A DNA stretch of 64,000 nt from the NCBI RefSeq assembly GCF_900112425.1, contig NZ_FOLP01000008.1:124001-188000 (forward strand), in the 5' to 3' direction. The position numbers and the translations under genes were made by a program. Source of the stretch: Variovorax sp. OK212. Its GTDB lineage: Bacteria > Pseudomonadota > Gammaproteobacteria > Burkholderiales > Burkholderiaceae_C. How positions within the stretch are numbered: position 1 is the stretch's first letter; the number at the start of each line of letters is the position of its first letter. Below, piece after piece: positions 34,584 to 43,161 of the stretch. The notes beneath the pieces are model-generated. The model did no database searches, was not told the origin of the DNA, and saw nothing but the letters and a program-made list of their open reading frames with translations.

Positions 34584-34594
34584 GCCCGAGCGCG

Positions 34595-34933
34595 TCAGAA
34601 CCCGTAGTACTTGTTGACGCTGCTGGTGTAGCTGTCGTCATAGGCCGGCACGCTGGCGTTGGCATACTTCGGCGCGCCTTCGAGCGTGGCCTTGTCCAGC
34701 GGCACGACGTAGCCGTCCTGCGCGGTGTCGTACTTCAGCACGTTCCAGGGAATGGGGTAGCGGTCGGTGCCGATGCCCAGGAAGCCGCCGAACTCGAGCA
34801 CCGCGTAGCGCACCTGCCCGGTGAGCTTGTCGATCATCAGGTCGTCGATGGTTCCGAGCTTGTCGCCGGCCGCGTTGTACACGCTGGTGCCCTCCACCCG
34901 GTCCGAAGAAATCACATTTGCCGAGATCGCCAT
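34595..34933 (-). CDS. PRC-barrel domain protein
   Basis: 112 residues; the PRC-barrel fold occupies about residues 8-85 (SSDRVEGTSVYNAAGDKLGTIDDLMID is the opening, then YAVLEFGGFLGIGTDRYPIPW). Proteins of this kind occur as small stress-linked barrels. The ATG at 34933 has AAGGAG at good spacing; the frame to 35008 upstream is not supported. A VNTR tract lies in its upstream region. Confidence 0.85.
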   Translation of the reverse strand: MAISANVISSDRVEGTSVYNAAGDKLGTIDDLMIDKLTGQVRYAVLEFGGFLGIGTDRYPIPWNVLKYDTAQDGYVVPLDKATLEGAPKYANASVPAYDDSYTSSVNKYYGF

Positions 34934-35100
34934 GGCTGTCTCCTTGCCGGCACGTCTGGGAGGCGCCGACCTTGCATCAAAGCCCAGGACCGGAGGTTTC
35001 TCGCGCATGGCGGCGGGGCCTGATCGGCGATGCGCGACTTGCGCTGTAGGGATTCTTCCCGGCGTGATTCGAGAGGCGCGAAGGGAGGCGAAGAAGAGGC

Positions 35101-35177
35101 GAAGGAATGGCGAAGGAAGGGCGAAGGAAGGGCGAAGGAAGGGCGAAGGAAGGGCGAAGGAAGGGCGAAGGAATGGC
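35101..35177. repeat. Seven-copy 11-bp tandem repeat
   Basis: Seven adjacent units of GAAGGAAGGGC or the one-base variant GAAGGAATGGC; the first and last units are the variant. Unit length is not a multiple of three and no supported gene covers it, so it is probably intergenic: upstream of the PRC-barrel gene and downstream of the 65-residue ORF. The preceding bases (from about 35075) are degenerate copies of the same purine-rich text. Confidence 0.9.
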
Positions 35178-35198
35178 GGGAAGAGAGGCGTGACTGCG

Positions 35199-35396
35199 TC
35201 AGCCGGCCGGGCGTTCCCGTTCCTCCGTCCACCACCTCGACAAGGCGGTGAGCCCGCCGATGTTGCCGATCATCTCTTCCATGATCGCGCGGGTGGCCGG
35301 CGTGTCGGCCATCCAGCCGGTGGACACCGCGTGCTGTGCGGTGTCCGCGGCGAGCCGATATTCCCAACAGAGCCGGACCTCTTTCGTCGTGCGCAT
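35199..35396 (-). CDS. Small hypothetical protein (65 aa)
   Basis: 65 residues with protein-like composition: MRTTKEVRLCWEYRLAADTA, then STGWMADTPATRAIMEEMIGN. It looks helical and soluble, with Trp and Cys near the N-terminus. No family recognised and no clear ribosome site, but composition differs from the Arg/Ala-rich shadow frames around it. Lies 64 bp downstream of the MFS gene on the same strand. Confidence 0.55.
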   Translation of the reverse strand: MRTTKEVRLCWEYRLAADTAQHAVSTGWMADTPATRAIMEEMIGNIGGLTALSRWWTEERERPAG

Positions 35397-35460
35397 GGCA
35401 CGAGCTTAAAGCCGATCCGTGACGCCGCCGGCCGGCGCCTCTGTCGTCGTACGGGCCTGC

Positions 35461-36801
35461 TTACTTGTCGTGGTGCAGGTAGGAGGCCTGCTTCGGCAGC
35501 AGCAGGCTCACCAGGAACGCGAGGGCCATCATGCCGGTCACGTACCAGTAGAAGTAGGACTCGTGGCCGATCGACTTCAGGCCCAGCGCCACGTACTCGG
35601 CGCTGCCGCCGAAGATGGCGTTGCCCACCGCGTACGACAGGCCCACGCCCAGCGCGCGGATTTCGGGCGGGAACATCTCGGCCTTCACGATGCCGCTGAT
35701 CGAGGTGTAGAAGCTCACCACCGCCAGCGCCAGGGTGATCAGCACGCCGGCCATCAGCGGGCTGCCCACGTTCTGCAGGTTGCTGAGCACGGGCACCGTC
35801 ATCAGCGCGCCCAGCGCGCCGAACAGCAGCATGTTGGTGCGGCGGCCGATGCGGTCGGACAGCGCGCCGAACACCGGCTGCATGCACATGTAGATGAACA
35901 GGCAGGCCGTCATCACGTTGCTGGCGGTCTTGATCGACATGCCGGCCGAGTTCACCAGGTACTTCTGCATGTACGTGGTGAAGGTGTAGAAGATCAGCGA
36001 GCCGCCGGCCGTGTAGCCCAGCACCACGAGGAACGCGCGCTTGTGGTGGGTGAACAGCTCGCGCATGGTGCCGGCGCCCTTGGCGGCACGGGTCTTGTTG
36101 CTGGCGGTCTCGGTCAGCGTGCGGCGCAGCATCAGCGCGACCACCGCGGCCAGGGCGCCCAGCACGAAGGGAATGCGCCAGCCCCAGCTCTTGAGCTCGG
36201 TGTCGTCCAGCAGCTGCTGCAGCACCACCACGACCACCACGGCCAGCAACTGGCCGCCGATCAGCGTGACGTACTGGAACGACGAGAAGAAGCCGCGCTG
36301 TCCGCGCATGGCCACTTCGCTCATGTAGGTGGCGGTGGTGCCGTACTCGCCACCGACCGACAGGCCCTGCAGCAGCCGCGCGGCCAGCAGCAGCGCGGGC
36401 GCGGCGGCGCCGATCTGCGCATAGGTGGGCAGGCAGGCAATGATCAACGAGCCCACGCACATCATGGTGACCGAGACCACCATCGAGGTCTTGCGGCCCT
36501 TGCGGTCGGCCAGCCGGCCGAACAGCCAGCCGCCCACCGGGCGCATCAGGAAGCCGGCGGCGAACACGCCGGCGGTGTTGAGCAGCTGCACGGTCGGGTC
36601 CGACTTGGGGAAGAACGCCGGCGCGAAATAGATCGCGCAGAAGGCGTAGACGTAGAAGTCGAACCATTCCACGAGGTTGCCGGACGAAGCGGCAAAGATG
36701 GCGAAGATGCGCTTGCGCTTCTCTTCGAAGGTGTAGGGCGTGTGGTTGTCGGCGTCGGAGGCTGCCGTGGTGGCGCCGCCGGCATTGGCGAGGGTGGTCA
36801 T
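35461..36801 (-). CDS. MFS transporter, metabolite:H+ symporter (MHS) family
   Basis: 446-residue 12-helix permease resembling alpha-ketoglutarate, dicarboxylate or shikimate symporters. SGNLVEWFDFYVYAF in helix 1, GRLADRKGRKTSM between helices 2 and 3, and RLLQGLSVGGEYGTTATYMSE in helix 4 are characteristic of MHS. Ends in a short hydrophilic tail (ASYLHHDK). The ATG at 36801 gives a normal N-terminus. Near a DctB-like sensor, so a dicarboxylate or 2-oxoacid substrate is plausible. Confidence 0.9.
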   Translation of the reverse strand: MTTLANAGGATTAASDADNHTPYTFEEKRKRIFAIFAASSGNLVEWFDFYVYAFCAIYFAPAFFPKSDPTVQLLNTAGVFAAGFLMRPVGGWLFGRLADRKGRKTSMVVSVTMMCVGSLIIACLPTYAQIGAAAPALLLAARLLQGLSVGGEYGTTATYMSEVAMRGQRGFFSSFQYVTLIGGQLLAVVVVVVLQQLLDDTELKSWGWRIPFVLGALAAVVALMLRRTLTETASNKTRAAKGAGTMRELFTHHKRAFLVVLGYTAGGSLIFYTFTTYMQKYLVNSAGMSIKTASNVMTACLFIYMCMQPVFGALSDRIGRRTNMLLFGALGALMTVPVLSNLQNVGSPLMAGVLITLALAVVSFYTSISGIVKAEMFPPEIRALGVGLSYAVGNAIFGGSAEYVALGLKSIGHESYFYWYVTGMMALAFLVSLLLPKQASYLHHDK

Positions 36802-36961
36802 TTTGGGGGAGTCCTTGTCGTCTTGCCGTCGAGTCTGTCCGGCAGGCGCCGCGCTGTCGTCCGTAGCCGCCCGCCGCGCGGCTACGTATCGGTACGCAAG
36901 GGTAAATACCTAGAAAGACTTACAGAACGTCTCCTGGACCCAGTCTGAGCGCTGGTTTGTC

Positions 36962-36973
36962 ATTCAGCTGAAT
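36962..36973. promoter_or_regulatory. Palindrome upstream of the antitoxin gene
   Basis: Perfect 12-bp palindrome ATTCAGCTGAAT, 36 bp upstream of the RelB-like antitoxin start. Antitoxins of this family bind such palindromes in their own promoters. Confidence 0.5.
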
Positions 36974-37009
36974 TGCACTGACGCCCTTGCCACTGACTGG
37001 AGGTTTGCC

Positions 37010-37258
37010 ATGGCTGCAAGCGCATTGATACAGGCCCGCATCGACGCCGAGGTGAAGGAACGCGCCACCGAGGTGCTGGGCAACATCGGCCTCACCGTCC
37101 CGGATGTGGTGAGGATCGTGCTGACCCGTGTGGCCAGGGAGGGCGCGCTGCCGCCGGGCTTGACCGTCAACGAGGAGGCCCATGACGCCTGGTTCCGGGC
37201 CAAGGTCCAGGAAGCCTTGGACGATCCGCGCCTGGCGCTTTCGCATGAGCAGGTCTAA
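37010..37258 (+). CDS. RelB/DinJ family antitoxin
   Basis: 82-residue ribbon-helix-helix antitoxin: ALIQARIDAEVKERATEVL forms the DNA-binding N-terminus (beta strand plus helix), then LGNIGLTVPDVVRIVLTRVA. The rest (EAHDAWFRAKVQEALDDP) is the toxin-wrapping tail, intact. Preceded by TGGAGG and by a palindrome at 36962. The toxin gene expected just downstream is only a relic, so the antitoxin is probably an orphan. Confidence 0.9.
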   Translation: MAASALIQARIDAEVKERATEVLGNIGLTVPDVVRIVLTRVAREGALPPGLTVNEEAHDAWFRAKVQEALDDPRLALSHEQV

Positions 37259-37317
37259 GCGCATTTCGCCAGGCGCCGTGCGGCTGCGCGGCGCAAGGTG
37301 TGAGCCAAGGGCAGCGC

Positions 37318-37437
37318 GTGAAGCTCGAATGGTCGCCGTTGGCGATGGACGATCGGGAGCGGATTTTCGATTTCCGGAGGGTGGGCGCCCCGGCCGGCGG
37401 TCGCCACGCGCACCTCACTGAAACAGGCAAGCCTTAG
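37318..37437 (+). pseudogene. RelE/ParE-type toxin relic
   Basis: A GTG at 37318 begins VKLEWSPLAMDDRERIFD, the unmistakable N-terminal strand and helix of RelE/ParE toxins (usually continuing as YIE...). After IFD the text changes to FRRVGAPAGGRHAHL and stops at 37437 after 39 codons, so more than half of the ~95-residue toxin is missing. The break lies next to the 3' end of the response-regulator gene (stop at 37434 on the minus strand), with 4-bp overlap, suggesting a deletion that joined the two. Confidence 0.75.
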
Positions 37438-38048
37438 AGGTCGTGTTCTCGCAGGAACCTGTCCAGCTGGTGGCTGTTCGCCAGCCCCAGCTTGGCGAAC
37501 GCGTGGGCGCGGTGGGTTTCCACCGTGCGCTGTTCCAGCGGCGCGAGTTCCTGGGCGATCTGCTTGTTGGGCTTGCCCTCGGCCACCAGCCGGGCCACCT
37601 GCATCTCGCGCGGGGTGAGTTTGTCCCACAGCGCCTGCGCGGCCTGGCGGGCCTGGCGGCGCAAGGCGATCTCGCCGGCCCGCTCCAGCGCCCGGGCGAT
37701 GCTGTCGAGCAGGCGCTCGTCGTTGCAGGGCTTCTCCAGCCAGCCGAAGGCACCGTTCTGCACCGCTTCCACCGCCATCGGAATGTCGCCGTGGCCGGAC
37801 AGGAAGAGCACGACCAGCGGGCTGTCCTGCGCGCGCAGCGCGTCGAACACCTGCAGCCCGCTCACGCCGTCCATGCGCAGGTCGAGGATGACGCAGCCCG
37901 CGCGCTGCAGGTCGGCACCGCCCAGGAAGGCCTCGCCCGACGCGAAGGTCTGCACCGCGTAGCCGCGCGACAGAAGCAGCAGGCCGAGCGAGCGGCGCAC
38001 GGCCTCGTCGTCGTCCACCACGCACAGGTTGTTGGCAAGAGCGTTCAT
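37434..38048 (-). CDS. Two-component response regulator, FixJ/DctR-like
   Basis: 204 residues: receiver domain (about 5-122) with phospho-acceptor D56 in VILDLRMDG, switch Thr/Ser region LFLSGHGD and Lys in WLEKP, then a LuxR-type HTH (about 140-195, LTPREMQVARLVAEGKPNKQIA and VETHRAHAFAKLG). The ATG at 38048 overlaps the kinase stop (ATGA); the very long in-frame extension to 40097 is antisense-free out-of-frame kinase sequence. Its likely cofactor is the kinase upstream; targets unknown, perhaps dctA or the MHS permease. Confidence 0.92.
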   Translation of the reverse strand: MNALANNLCVVDDDEAVRRSLGLLLLSRGYAVQTFASGEAFLGGADLQRAGCVILDLRMDGVSGLQVFDALRAQDSPLVVLFLSGHGDIPMAVEAVQNGAFGWLEKPCNDERLLDSIARALERAGEIALRRQARQAAQALWDKLTPREMQVARLVAEGKPNKQIAQELAPLEQRTVETHRAHAFAKLGLANSHQLDRFLREHDL

Positions 38049-40234
38049 GGCGATGGAATTTCCAGCTCGAGGGTGAAGACGGTGCCGCCGCCGGGCCGGT
38101 CGGCAAAGGAAAGCCGGCCCCGGTGCGCTTCGACGATGGTGCGGCAGATGTTCAGGCCCAGCCCGAGCCCGCCCGGCTTGGTGGTGAAGAAAGGCGCGAA
38201 CACCTGTTCGGCCAGCGCGTCGTCGATGCCCGCGCCGCGGTCGGCCACGCGAATGTGCACGCGCGCGCCCAGCCGCTCGGCCTCGACCTCCACCACGCGC
38301 TGCTCGGGCGGCGTGGCCTGCATGGCCTGCAGGCTGTTCGACAGCAGGTTCAGCAGCACCTGCTCGAGCAGCACGCGGTCGCCGCGCACCGGCGGCAGCC
38401 CGGGCTGCACGCGCACCTCGGCGCGGGCCTGGCGCTGGCGCATCTCGCCCTTGAGCAGCGCCAGCGCGTTGGTCACCAGCGCGGACACCGCGCAGTCTTC
38501 GGTGCCGACGGTGCGCTGGCGCACGAAGCCGCGGATGCGCCGCACGATCTCGGCGCTGCGCTGGGCCTGCGCCATGGTCTCGTCGAGGCTGTCGACCAGC
38601 AACTGCTGGTTGCCCTGCTCCGCGAAGGCCTTGGCCGCGCTCGCGAAATTGCTCAGCGCCATCAGTGGCTGGTTGAGTTCGTGGGCCAGCGTGGAGGCCA
38701 TTTCGCCGAGGCTGGCCAGGCGCTGCGCGTGCTGCAGCTGCTCGTCGTTCTGGCGCTGGCGCAGCTCGGCGCGCTTCTGCTCGGTGATGTCGACCACCGA
38801 GCTCATCCAGCCGCTGTGCAGGCCGTCGGCGTCGATCAGCGGCGCGGTGTAGACCATGGTGATCACCTCGTGCCCGTCGCGGTGCCGCAGGCGCGACTCG
38901 AAGCCCGAGCGCGCGGGCTGCCCGCTCATCATGGCGTCGTAGTGGTGCCAGTGCTGGCTCACGTCGTCGGGGTGCCAGTAGGGGTAGGGCGGCAGCTTGC
39001 CGAGCAGTTCGCCGGCGCCGTAGCCGGTCATGTCGCAGAAGGCCGGGTTGACGTAGGTGATGCGGCCCTGGCGGTCGCGCGCGCGCATGCCCACCAGCAG
39101 CGAGTCTTCCATCGCCTTGCGAAAGGCGTGGGCCTCGTCGAGTGCGTGGGTGCGTTCGCGCACGCGCAGCTCCAGGTCGCGCCGCGCGTCGCGCTGCTCG
39201 GCGAAGCGGCGCTCGCGCAGCCGCCAGTACAGGCCGCCCAGCAGCAGCACGCCCGCGCCCAGCAGGCCGAGCATCCAGGTGCGCTCGCGCGCGCGGGTCA
39301 CCTCGGCGTGGTCGGCCATCACGGTGAGCGTCCAGCCCAGGTCGGGCAGGGGCTCGTCCACCGCCAGGAAGCGGCGCGGCTTGCCGCCGATGTCGGTGGC
39401 GACCAGGTAGCCCGGCTGCTCGTCGCTTCGCTGCACCTTCCACGGCAGCGCCGGGAAGCTGGTGCGCGCGCCGTACTGCTGGTCGTGCCGCACGCGCTCG
39501 AGTTCGCCGGGGGCCAGCGCGCGCCGCGTCTGGTAGAGCCACGACGGCACCGAGCTGAGGAACACCACGCCGCGCGCGTCGCTCAGCAGGATCGGGTCGC
39601 GCACGAAGGTCCACGCCTCCTGCAGCTGGCGCAGGCTGACCTTGACGGTGACCACGCCCAGCACCGCGCCGCCGTCGGCGCGCACCGGCGCCGAGATGAA
39701 CAGGCCCGGCTCGCCGGTGGTCTGGCCCACGCCGTAGAACATGCCGCCGCGGCCCGCGCGCGCGTCGATGAAGTAGGGCCGGTTGGCATACGACTCGCCC
39801 ACGAAGCTCTGCGGCGTGTGCCAGTTGCTGGCCGCCAGCGTGAGGCCCTGCAGGTCGCTGAGGTACAGCGCGTCGGAGCCGGCCTGGCGGTTCACCTCCT
39901 CGATGTACAGGTTGGCGCGCTGCTTCACGGCGGCGTCTTCCGGGTGTGCCAGCGCGGCCAGCACGGCCGGGTGCACGCCCGCGGTGTACGGCAGGTAGCT
40001 GTACTTGCCGGCCGAGTCGCGCAGGCCGAGCACGTGGACTTCCATGGCGCGGCGAATGGAGTCGGCCTGGAAGTTCGCCTCGCGGGTGGCGGCCCACTGG
40101 GCCGCAAGGCCGATCAGGAGCAGGGCGAGCGCCAGGGCGGCCAGCCAGGCGGCGGCCCTGCGCGTGCGCCGGCGCGGCGGGGGCGGCGGCGTCGCGATGG
40201 ACGGCACGGGCGGTTCAGGTGAAAGAGGGGGCAT
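38045..40234 (-). CDS. Sensor histidine kinase, DctB/DctS-like
   Basis: 729-residue kinase: TM1 about 28-47, periplasmic double-CACHE sensor about 48-315 (KYSYLPYTAGVHP, NRPYFIDARAGRGGMFYGVGQTTGEPG as in DctB), TM2 about 319-338, PAS about 370-485, HisKA with H518 in TLAHELNQPLMA, and HATPase (NLLSNSLQAMQ, DRGAGI, GLGLGLNICRTIV). Predicted ligand a C4-dicarboxylate, judging from the sensor. ATG at 40234 chosen; the frame upstream to 40480 lacks a site. Overlaps the regulator by 4 bp. Confidence 0.92.
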   Translation of the reverse strand: MPPLSPEPPVPSIATPPPPPRRRTRRAAAWLAALALALLLIGLAAQWAATREANFQADSIRRAMEVHVLGLRDSAGKYSYLPYTAGVHPAVLAALAHPEDAAVKQRANLYIEEVNRQAGSDALYLSDLQGLTLAASNWHTPQSFVGESYANRPYFIDARAGRGGMFYGVGQTTGEPGLFISAPVRADGGAVLGVVTVKVSLRQLQEAWTFVRDPILLSDARGVVFLSSVPSWLYQTRRALAPGELERVRHDQQYGARTSFPALPWKVQRSDEQPGYLVATDIGGKPRRFLAVDEPLPDLGWTLTVMADHAEVTRARERTWMLGLLGAGVLLLGGLYWRLRERRFAEQRDARRDLELRVRERTHALDEAHAFRKAMEDSLLVGMRARDRQGRITYVNPAFCDMTGYGAGELLGKLPPYPYWHPDDVSQHWHHYDAMMSGQPARSGFESRLRHRDGHEVITMVYTAPLIDADGLHSGWMSSVVDITEQKRAELRQRQNDEQLQHAQRLASLGEMASTLAHELNQPLMALSNFASAAKAFAEQGNQQLLVDSLDETMAQAQRSAEIVRRIRGFVRQRTVGTEDCAVSALVTNALALLKGEMRQRQARAEVRVQPGLPPVRGDRVLLEQVLLNLLSNSLQAMQATPPEQRVVEVEAERLGARVHIRVADRGAGIDDALAEQVFAPFFTTKPGGLGLGLNICRTIVEAHRGRLSFADRPGGGTVFTLELEIPSP

Positions 40235-40710
40235 GGGGCGGGATCGGCGAAAGGCGCCGACCGGTGCGGCGGGGCGAATTTTGCCCTTCGCGTGAAAACA
40301 CGCGCCGTGGTGCCGAGCCAAAGGGGAGGAACTGGCCAGGGCCGCGATGCCGTCGATGCGGAGATCCGACGCTCCAGGCGTATCGCACGCGCACCGTCGA
40401 GCATCGGGCCGAATGAATCGGCGGGGCCTGTCCGAAGCCCATACACCGCAACATCCGGTTGCGTGGATTTCATTCGGCAAGCAGATGTTTCGCCTGGCTG
40501 GCGCGATGCCGGCATTTCGCCGTACGCCCCTGAGGGCGTACGGCGCTGCTCGCGTTTTGGATTCAACTTCCGCTGGTTAGCTAACGTGTGCTTACCAGCA
40601 GACTCACTTTCTTGATCATCTCCTACAGCCGGTTCCATGGGTCGGGCGATATGGTTCGCAGACATAAGTAAACGAACCAGAAGAACGTTCCAAAAACGTT
40701 TCGCCGGACC
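40235..40710. other. Intergenic region with a hairpin and repeat-like text
   Basis: 476 bp between the divergent kinase and pgaA genes. It holds the hairpin at 40516-40543 and A/T-richer text near pgaA (40600-40710) where its promoter should lie. A 107-codon frame on the plus strand (40292-40615) has no ribosome site and looks like translated repeat DNA, not a gene. Confidence 0.5.
40516..40543. repeat. Strong 12-bp stem-loop, REP-like
   Basis: CGCCGTACGCCC-CTGA-GGGCGTACGGCG, perfect 12-bp stem with a 4-nt loop. A short T-run (TTTT at 40553-40556) follows 10 nt later, too far for a standard terminator. It may be part of an interspersed intergenic repeat element. Confidence 0.6.
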
Positions 40711-43161
40711 TTGAGAAAAAACAACGCTGTCACACACCCCGCCCGCCCCGACCTCAAAGCCCCACACGCACGCACCCTCACCGCTTCAGCCACGACGCTC
40801 GTGGTGGCCGTTGTGTGGCTGACTGCGTCCGCGCCGGTCTTGGCGCAAACCGCTTCGACACTTTCGGATGCGCCCGTGGCGACCCGCCCGGAGCTGCCCA
40901 CCGCGCCCGTTGCACTCGTTGCGCCCACGCGCTACAGCGCGCAGGCGCATGACGCGCTCGTCGAACAGGTGCGCGCAGGCACCGTCACGCCGCCCGATGC
41001 GTTCGCCGCCCTGACGGGTTGGTTCGCGCAAGCCACCACGAACGCGCAGCGCGATCGCATCGCGTCCGACGCCGTGGTGTGGGCGCTGGCGGCCGACCAG
41101 CCGCAGGAGGCCGTGCGCTGGGCGCATGCCGTGCCGCTGCAGCGGCTCGCGGCCTACGCCGTCGAGCCCGCCTTCGTCGCGGCACGCCGTGTGGACGACC
41201 GCATCCTGCAGCTGCGCCTCACGGCGCTCGCGCCCACGCAGCGCGTGGTGCGCCGCGAGAACGCATTCGCGCTGGAGGACATGGGTGCCATCACCGAAGC
41301 GCTCGCGCAGGCCGAAGCGGCACAGCGCGCCACGCCGGGCAGCTTCAGCGACTTCGAACTCGCCAGCCTGCGCCAGCAGGCCCTCGGCCAGCGCCTGCGC
41401 TGGGCCATCGGCGAGCGCGACCAGCGCGTGGGCGAGGGCGCGGGGCGCTTCGAGCGCATCGACGAATTGCTGCCGCTGTATGCGTCCGAACTGGGCAACG
41501 CGGCGGACCATGTGCAACACAGCGCACCCGCGGGCGACGAAGAAGCGCCGCGCTGGAAGGCGCTCTACCTGCGCCTGTACGCGGACCATCTGACGACTCT
41601 TTCCGCGCGCGGCCGCTTCACCGAAGTGACCGCGGGCTACGCGCAATGGCAAGCGCAGCACGCCGATGAGCCGCTGCCGTACTACGCGCTGTCCGATGTG
41701 GCCGGCGCCTACCAGCAGCAGCGCCGCTCCGACCTGGCCGTGCCGATCTACGAAGCCGCGCTGCGCGCCGGCGGCGAAGCGATACCCGTGCCCAGCGACA
41801 CCCACACCGGCCTGGTGTACGCGTACCTCGACACCGCGCGTTTCGAAAATGCCGAGTCGCTGCTGCGCCAGCTCGAGGCGGCCACGCCGCCGCTCTTGCG
41901 CCTCACGCCCGAGCAGGGCCGGCCCAACCCCGAGTACGCCGAGGTGCGCAACCTGCGCGCGCTCTACCAGCTCTACACCGAGCGTCCCTGGCAGGCCGAG
42001 ATGAGCTTTCGCGGCCTCACGTCGCTCGCGCCGCTCAACAGCGGCTTTCGCTCGGGTCTCGCGGAGACCATGAAGCTGCGCGAGAAGCCCGATGAAGCCC
42101 TCGGCCGCTACCGCGAGACGCTCGTCGACCATCCGGACGACGTGGCGGCGCGCGCCGGCTATGCGGGCGCGTTGTTCGATGCCGGCGAGATCCGCGCCGG
42201 CCGCGAGCTCACCGACCGCCTGCAGGCCGAGGCGCCCGAATCCATCGCGGTGCGCAACGCCGTCACCCAGCGCGACACGCTGCGCGCGCCGCGCCTGGAC
42301 ATCGACGCCGACGTCGGCCAGGGCCATGGCAGCAGCGTGCTGGCCGACCGCGACTGGCGCGTCGACGCGAAGCTGTCCTCGCCGCTGTGGGACGACAGCT
42401 GGCGCCTGTTCCTGCGCCATGTGTTCGCGCGCGGCGACACCTCGCTGGGCAACGCCGACCTGTCGCGTACCGGTATCGGCGTGGAGTACCTGCAGGGCCG
42501 CTGGCAGGCCAGCGCCGAACTGCACCAGGCCGACAAGGGCCGCTACCGCACCGGCGTCGCGCTGGGCCTGGACTACCGCGCCAGCGATGCATGGCGCCTG
42601 TCGGCGCGCTTCGATTCCAACAGCCTGGAGACGCCGTGGAAGGCACGCCTTGCCAATGTCGGCGCGCGCTCGCTCGAGTTCGGCGGCACCTATGTGGTGA
42701 ACGAGTCGCGCGCCTTCGAGGGCCGCCTGCAGCGCATGGACTTCAGCGACGGCAACAGCCGCGACGCGCTCGGCCTGAGCTGGCGCGAGCGCCTGGTGAG
42801 CGGGCCGCGCTTCCAGCTCGAAGGCACCCTGAGCGGCGAGACCGCGCGCTACGCCCGCCAGGACGTCGCGTACTTCGCGCCGCGCGGCGAAAGCGCATTG
42901 CAGCTCGGGCTCACCGGCAAGTACCTCGGCTGGAAGCGCGACGACCGCCGCTTCTCGCAGGTGGTCGGCATCGAGGCCGGCAGCTACCGGCAGCAGGGCT
43001 TCGGCAGCGGCGGCCTGTGGTCGCTGCGCTATGGCCATGAATGGGTCTTCGGCCGTTCCGCGACGCTGAGCTACGGCCTCGGCATTGCGAGCCACCCCTA
43101 CGACGGCGTGCGCGAACGCCGCCGCTTCGTCTACCTCAACCTGTCGGTGCCGTTCCAATGA
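40711..43161 (+). CDS. pgaA: PgaA-like outer-membrane porin for poly-beta-1,6-GlcNAc export
   Basis: 816 residues from TTG at 40711 (GGA spaced 5 nt; no ATG is better placed). Signal peptide about residues 23-46, cleavage near VLAQ. The N-terminal ~480 residues are a TPR-like helical superhelix (repeats such as ALGRYRETLVDHPDDVAARAGYAGALF at about 463-489), and the last ~290 residues (SSPLWDDSWRLFLRHVFARG onward) are a beta-barrel with alternating hydrophobic residues ending in LNLSVPFQ, a terminal Phe-type residue. First gene of pgaABCD. Confidence 0.92.
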   Translation: MRKNNAVTHPARPDLKAPHARTLTASATTLVVAVVWLTASAPVLAQTASTLSDAPVATRPELPTAPVALVAPTRYSAQAHDALVEQVRAGTVTPPDAFAALTGWFAQATTNAQRDRIASDAVVWALAADQPQEAVRWAHAVPLQRLAAYAVEPAFVAARRVDDRILQLRLTALAPTQRVVRRENAFALEDMGAITEALAQAEAAQRATPGSFSDFELASLRQQALGQRLRWAIGERDQRVGEGAGRFERIDELLPLYASELGNAADHVQHSAPAGDEEAPRWKALYLRLYADHLTTLSARGRFTEVTAGYAQWQAQHADEPLPYYALSDVAGAYQQQRRSDLAVPIYEAALRAGGEAIPVPSDTHTGLVYAYLDTARFENAESLLRQLEAATPPLLRLTPEQGRPNPEYAEVRNLRALYQLYTERPWQAEMSFRGLTSLAPLNSGFRSGLAETMKLREKPDEALGRYRETLVDHPDDVAARAGYAGALFDAGEIRAGRELTDRLQAEAPESIAVRNAVTQRDTLRAPRLDIDADVGQGHGSSVLADRDWRVDAKLSSPLWDDSWRLFLRHVFARGDTSLGNADLSRTGIGVEYLQGRWQASAELHQADKGRYRTGVALGLDYRASDAWRLSARFDSNSLETPWKARLANVGARSLEFGGTYVVNESRAFEGRLQRMDFSDGNSRDALGLSWRERLVSGPRFQLEGTLSGETARYARQDVAYFAPRGESALQLGLTGKYLGWKRDDRRFSQVVGIEAGSYRQQGFGSGGLWSLRYGHEWVFGRSATLSYGLGIASHPYDGVRERRRFVYLNLSVPFQ

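Noticed and set aside
35101..35177. CRISPR array
   Set aside because: Units are adjacent 11-mers without spacers and no cas genes are present.
34821..35699. Plus-strand frame through the 11-bp repeat, giving KEGRRKGEGRAKEG-like text
   Set aside because: No ribosome site, antisense to the PRC-barrel and MFS genes at its ends, and low-complexity only because of the repeat.
37434..40097. Giant fusion of kinase region and response regulator
   Set aside because: The frame upstream of 38048 is out-of-frame kinase DNA; the ATGA overlap marks two separate genes.
40292..40615. 107-codon frame in the kinase-pgaA gap
   Set aside because: No ribosome site, contains the hairpin, and composition looks like translated intergenic repeat.
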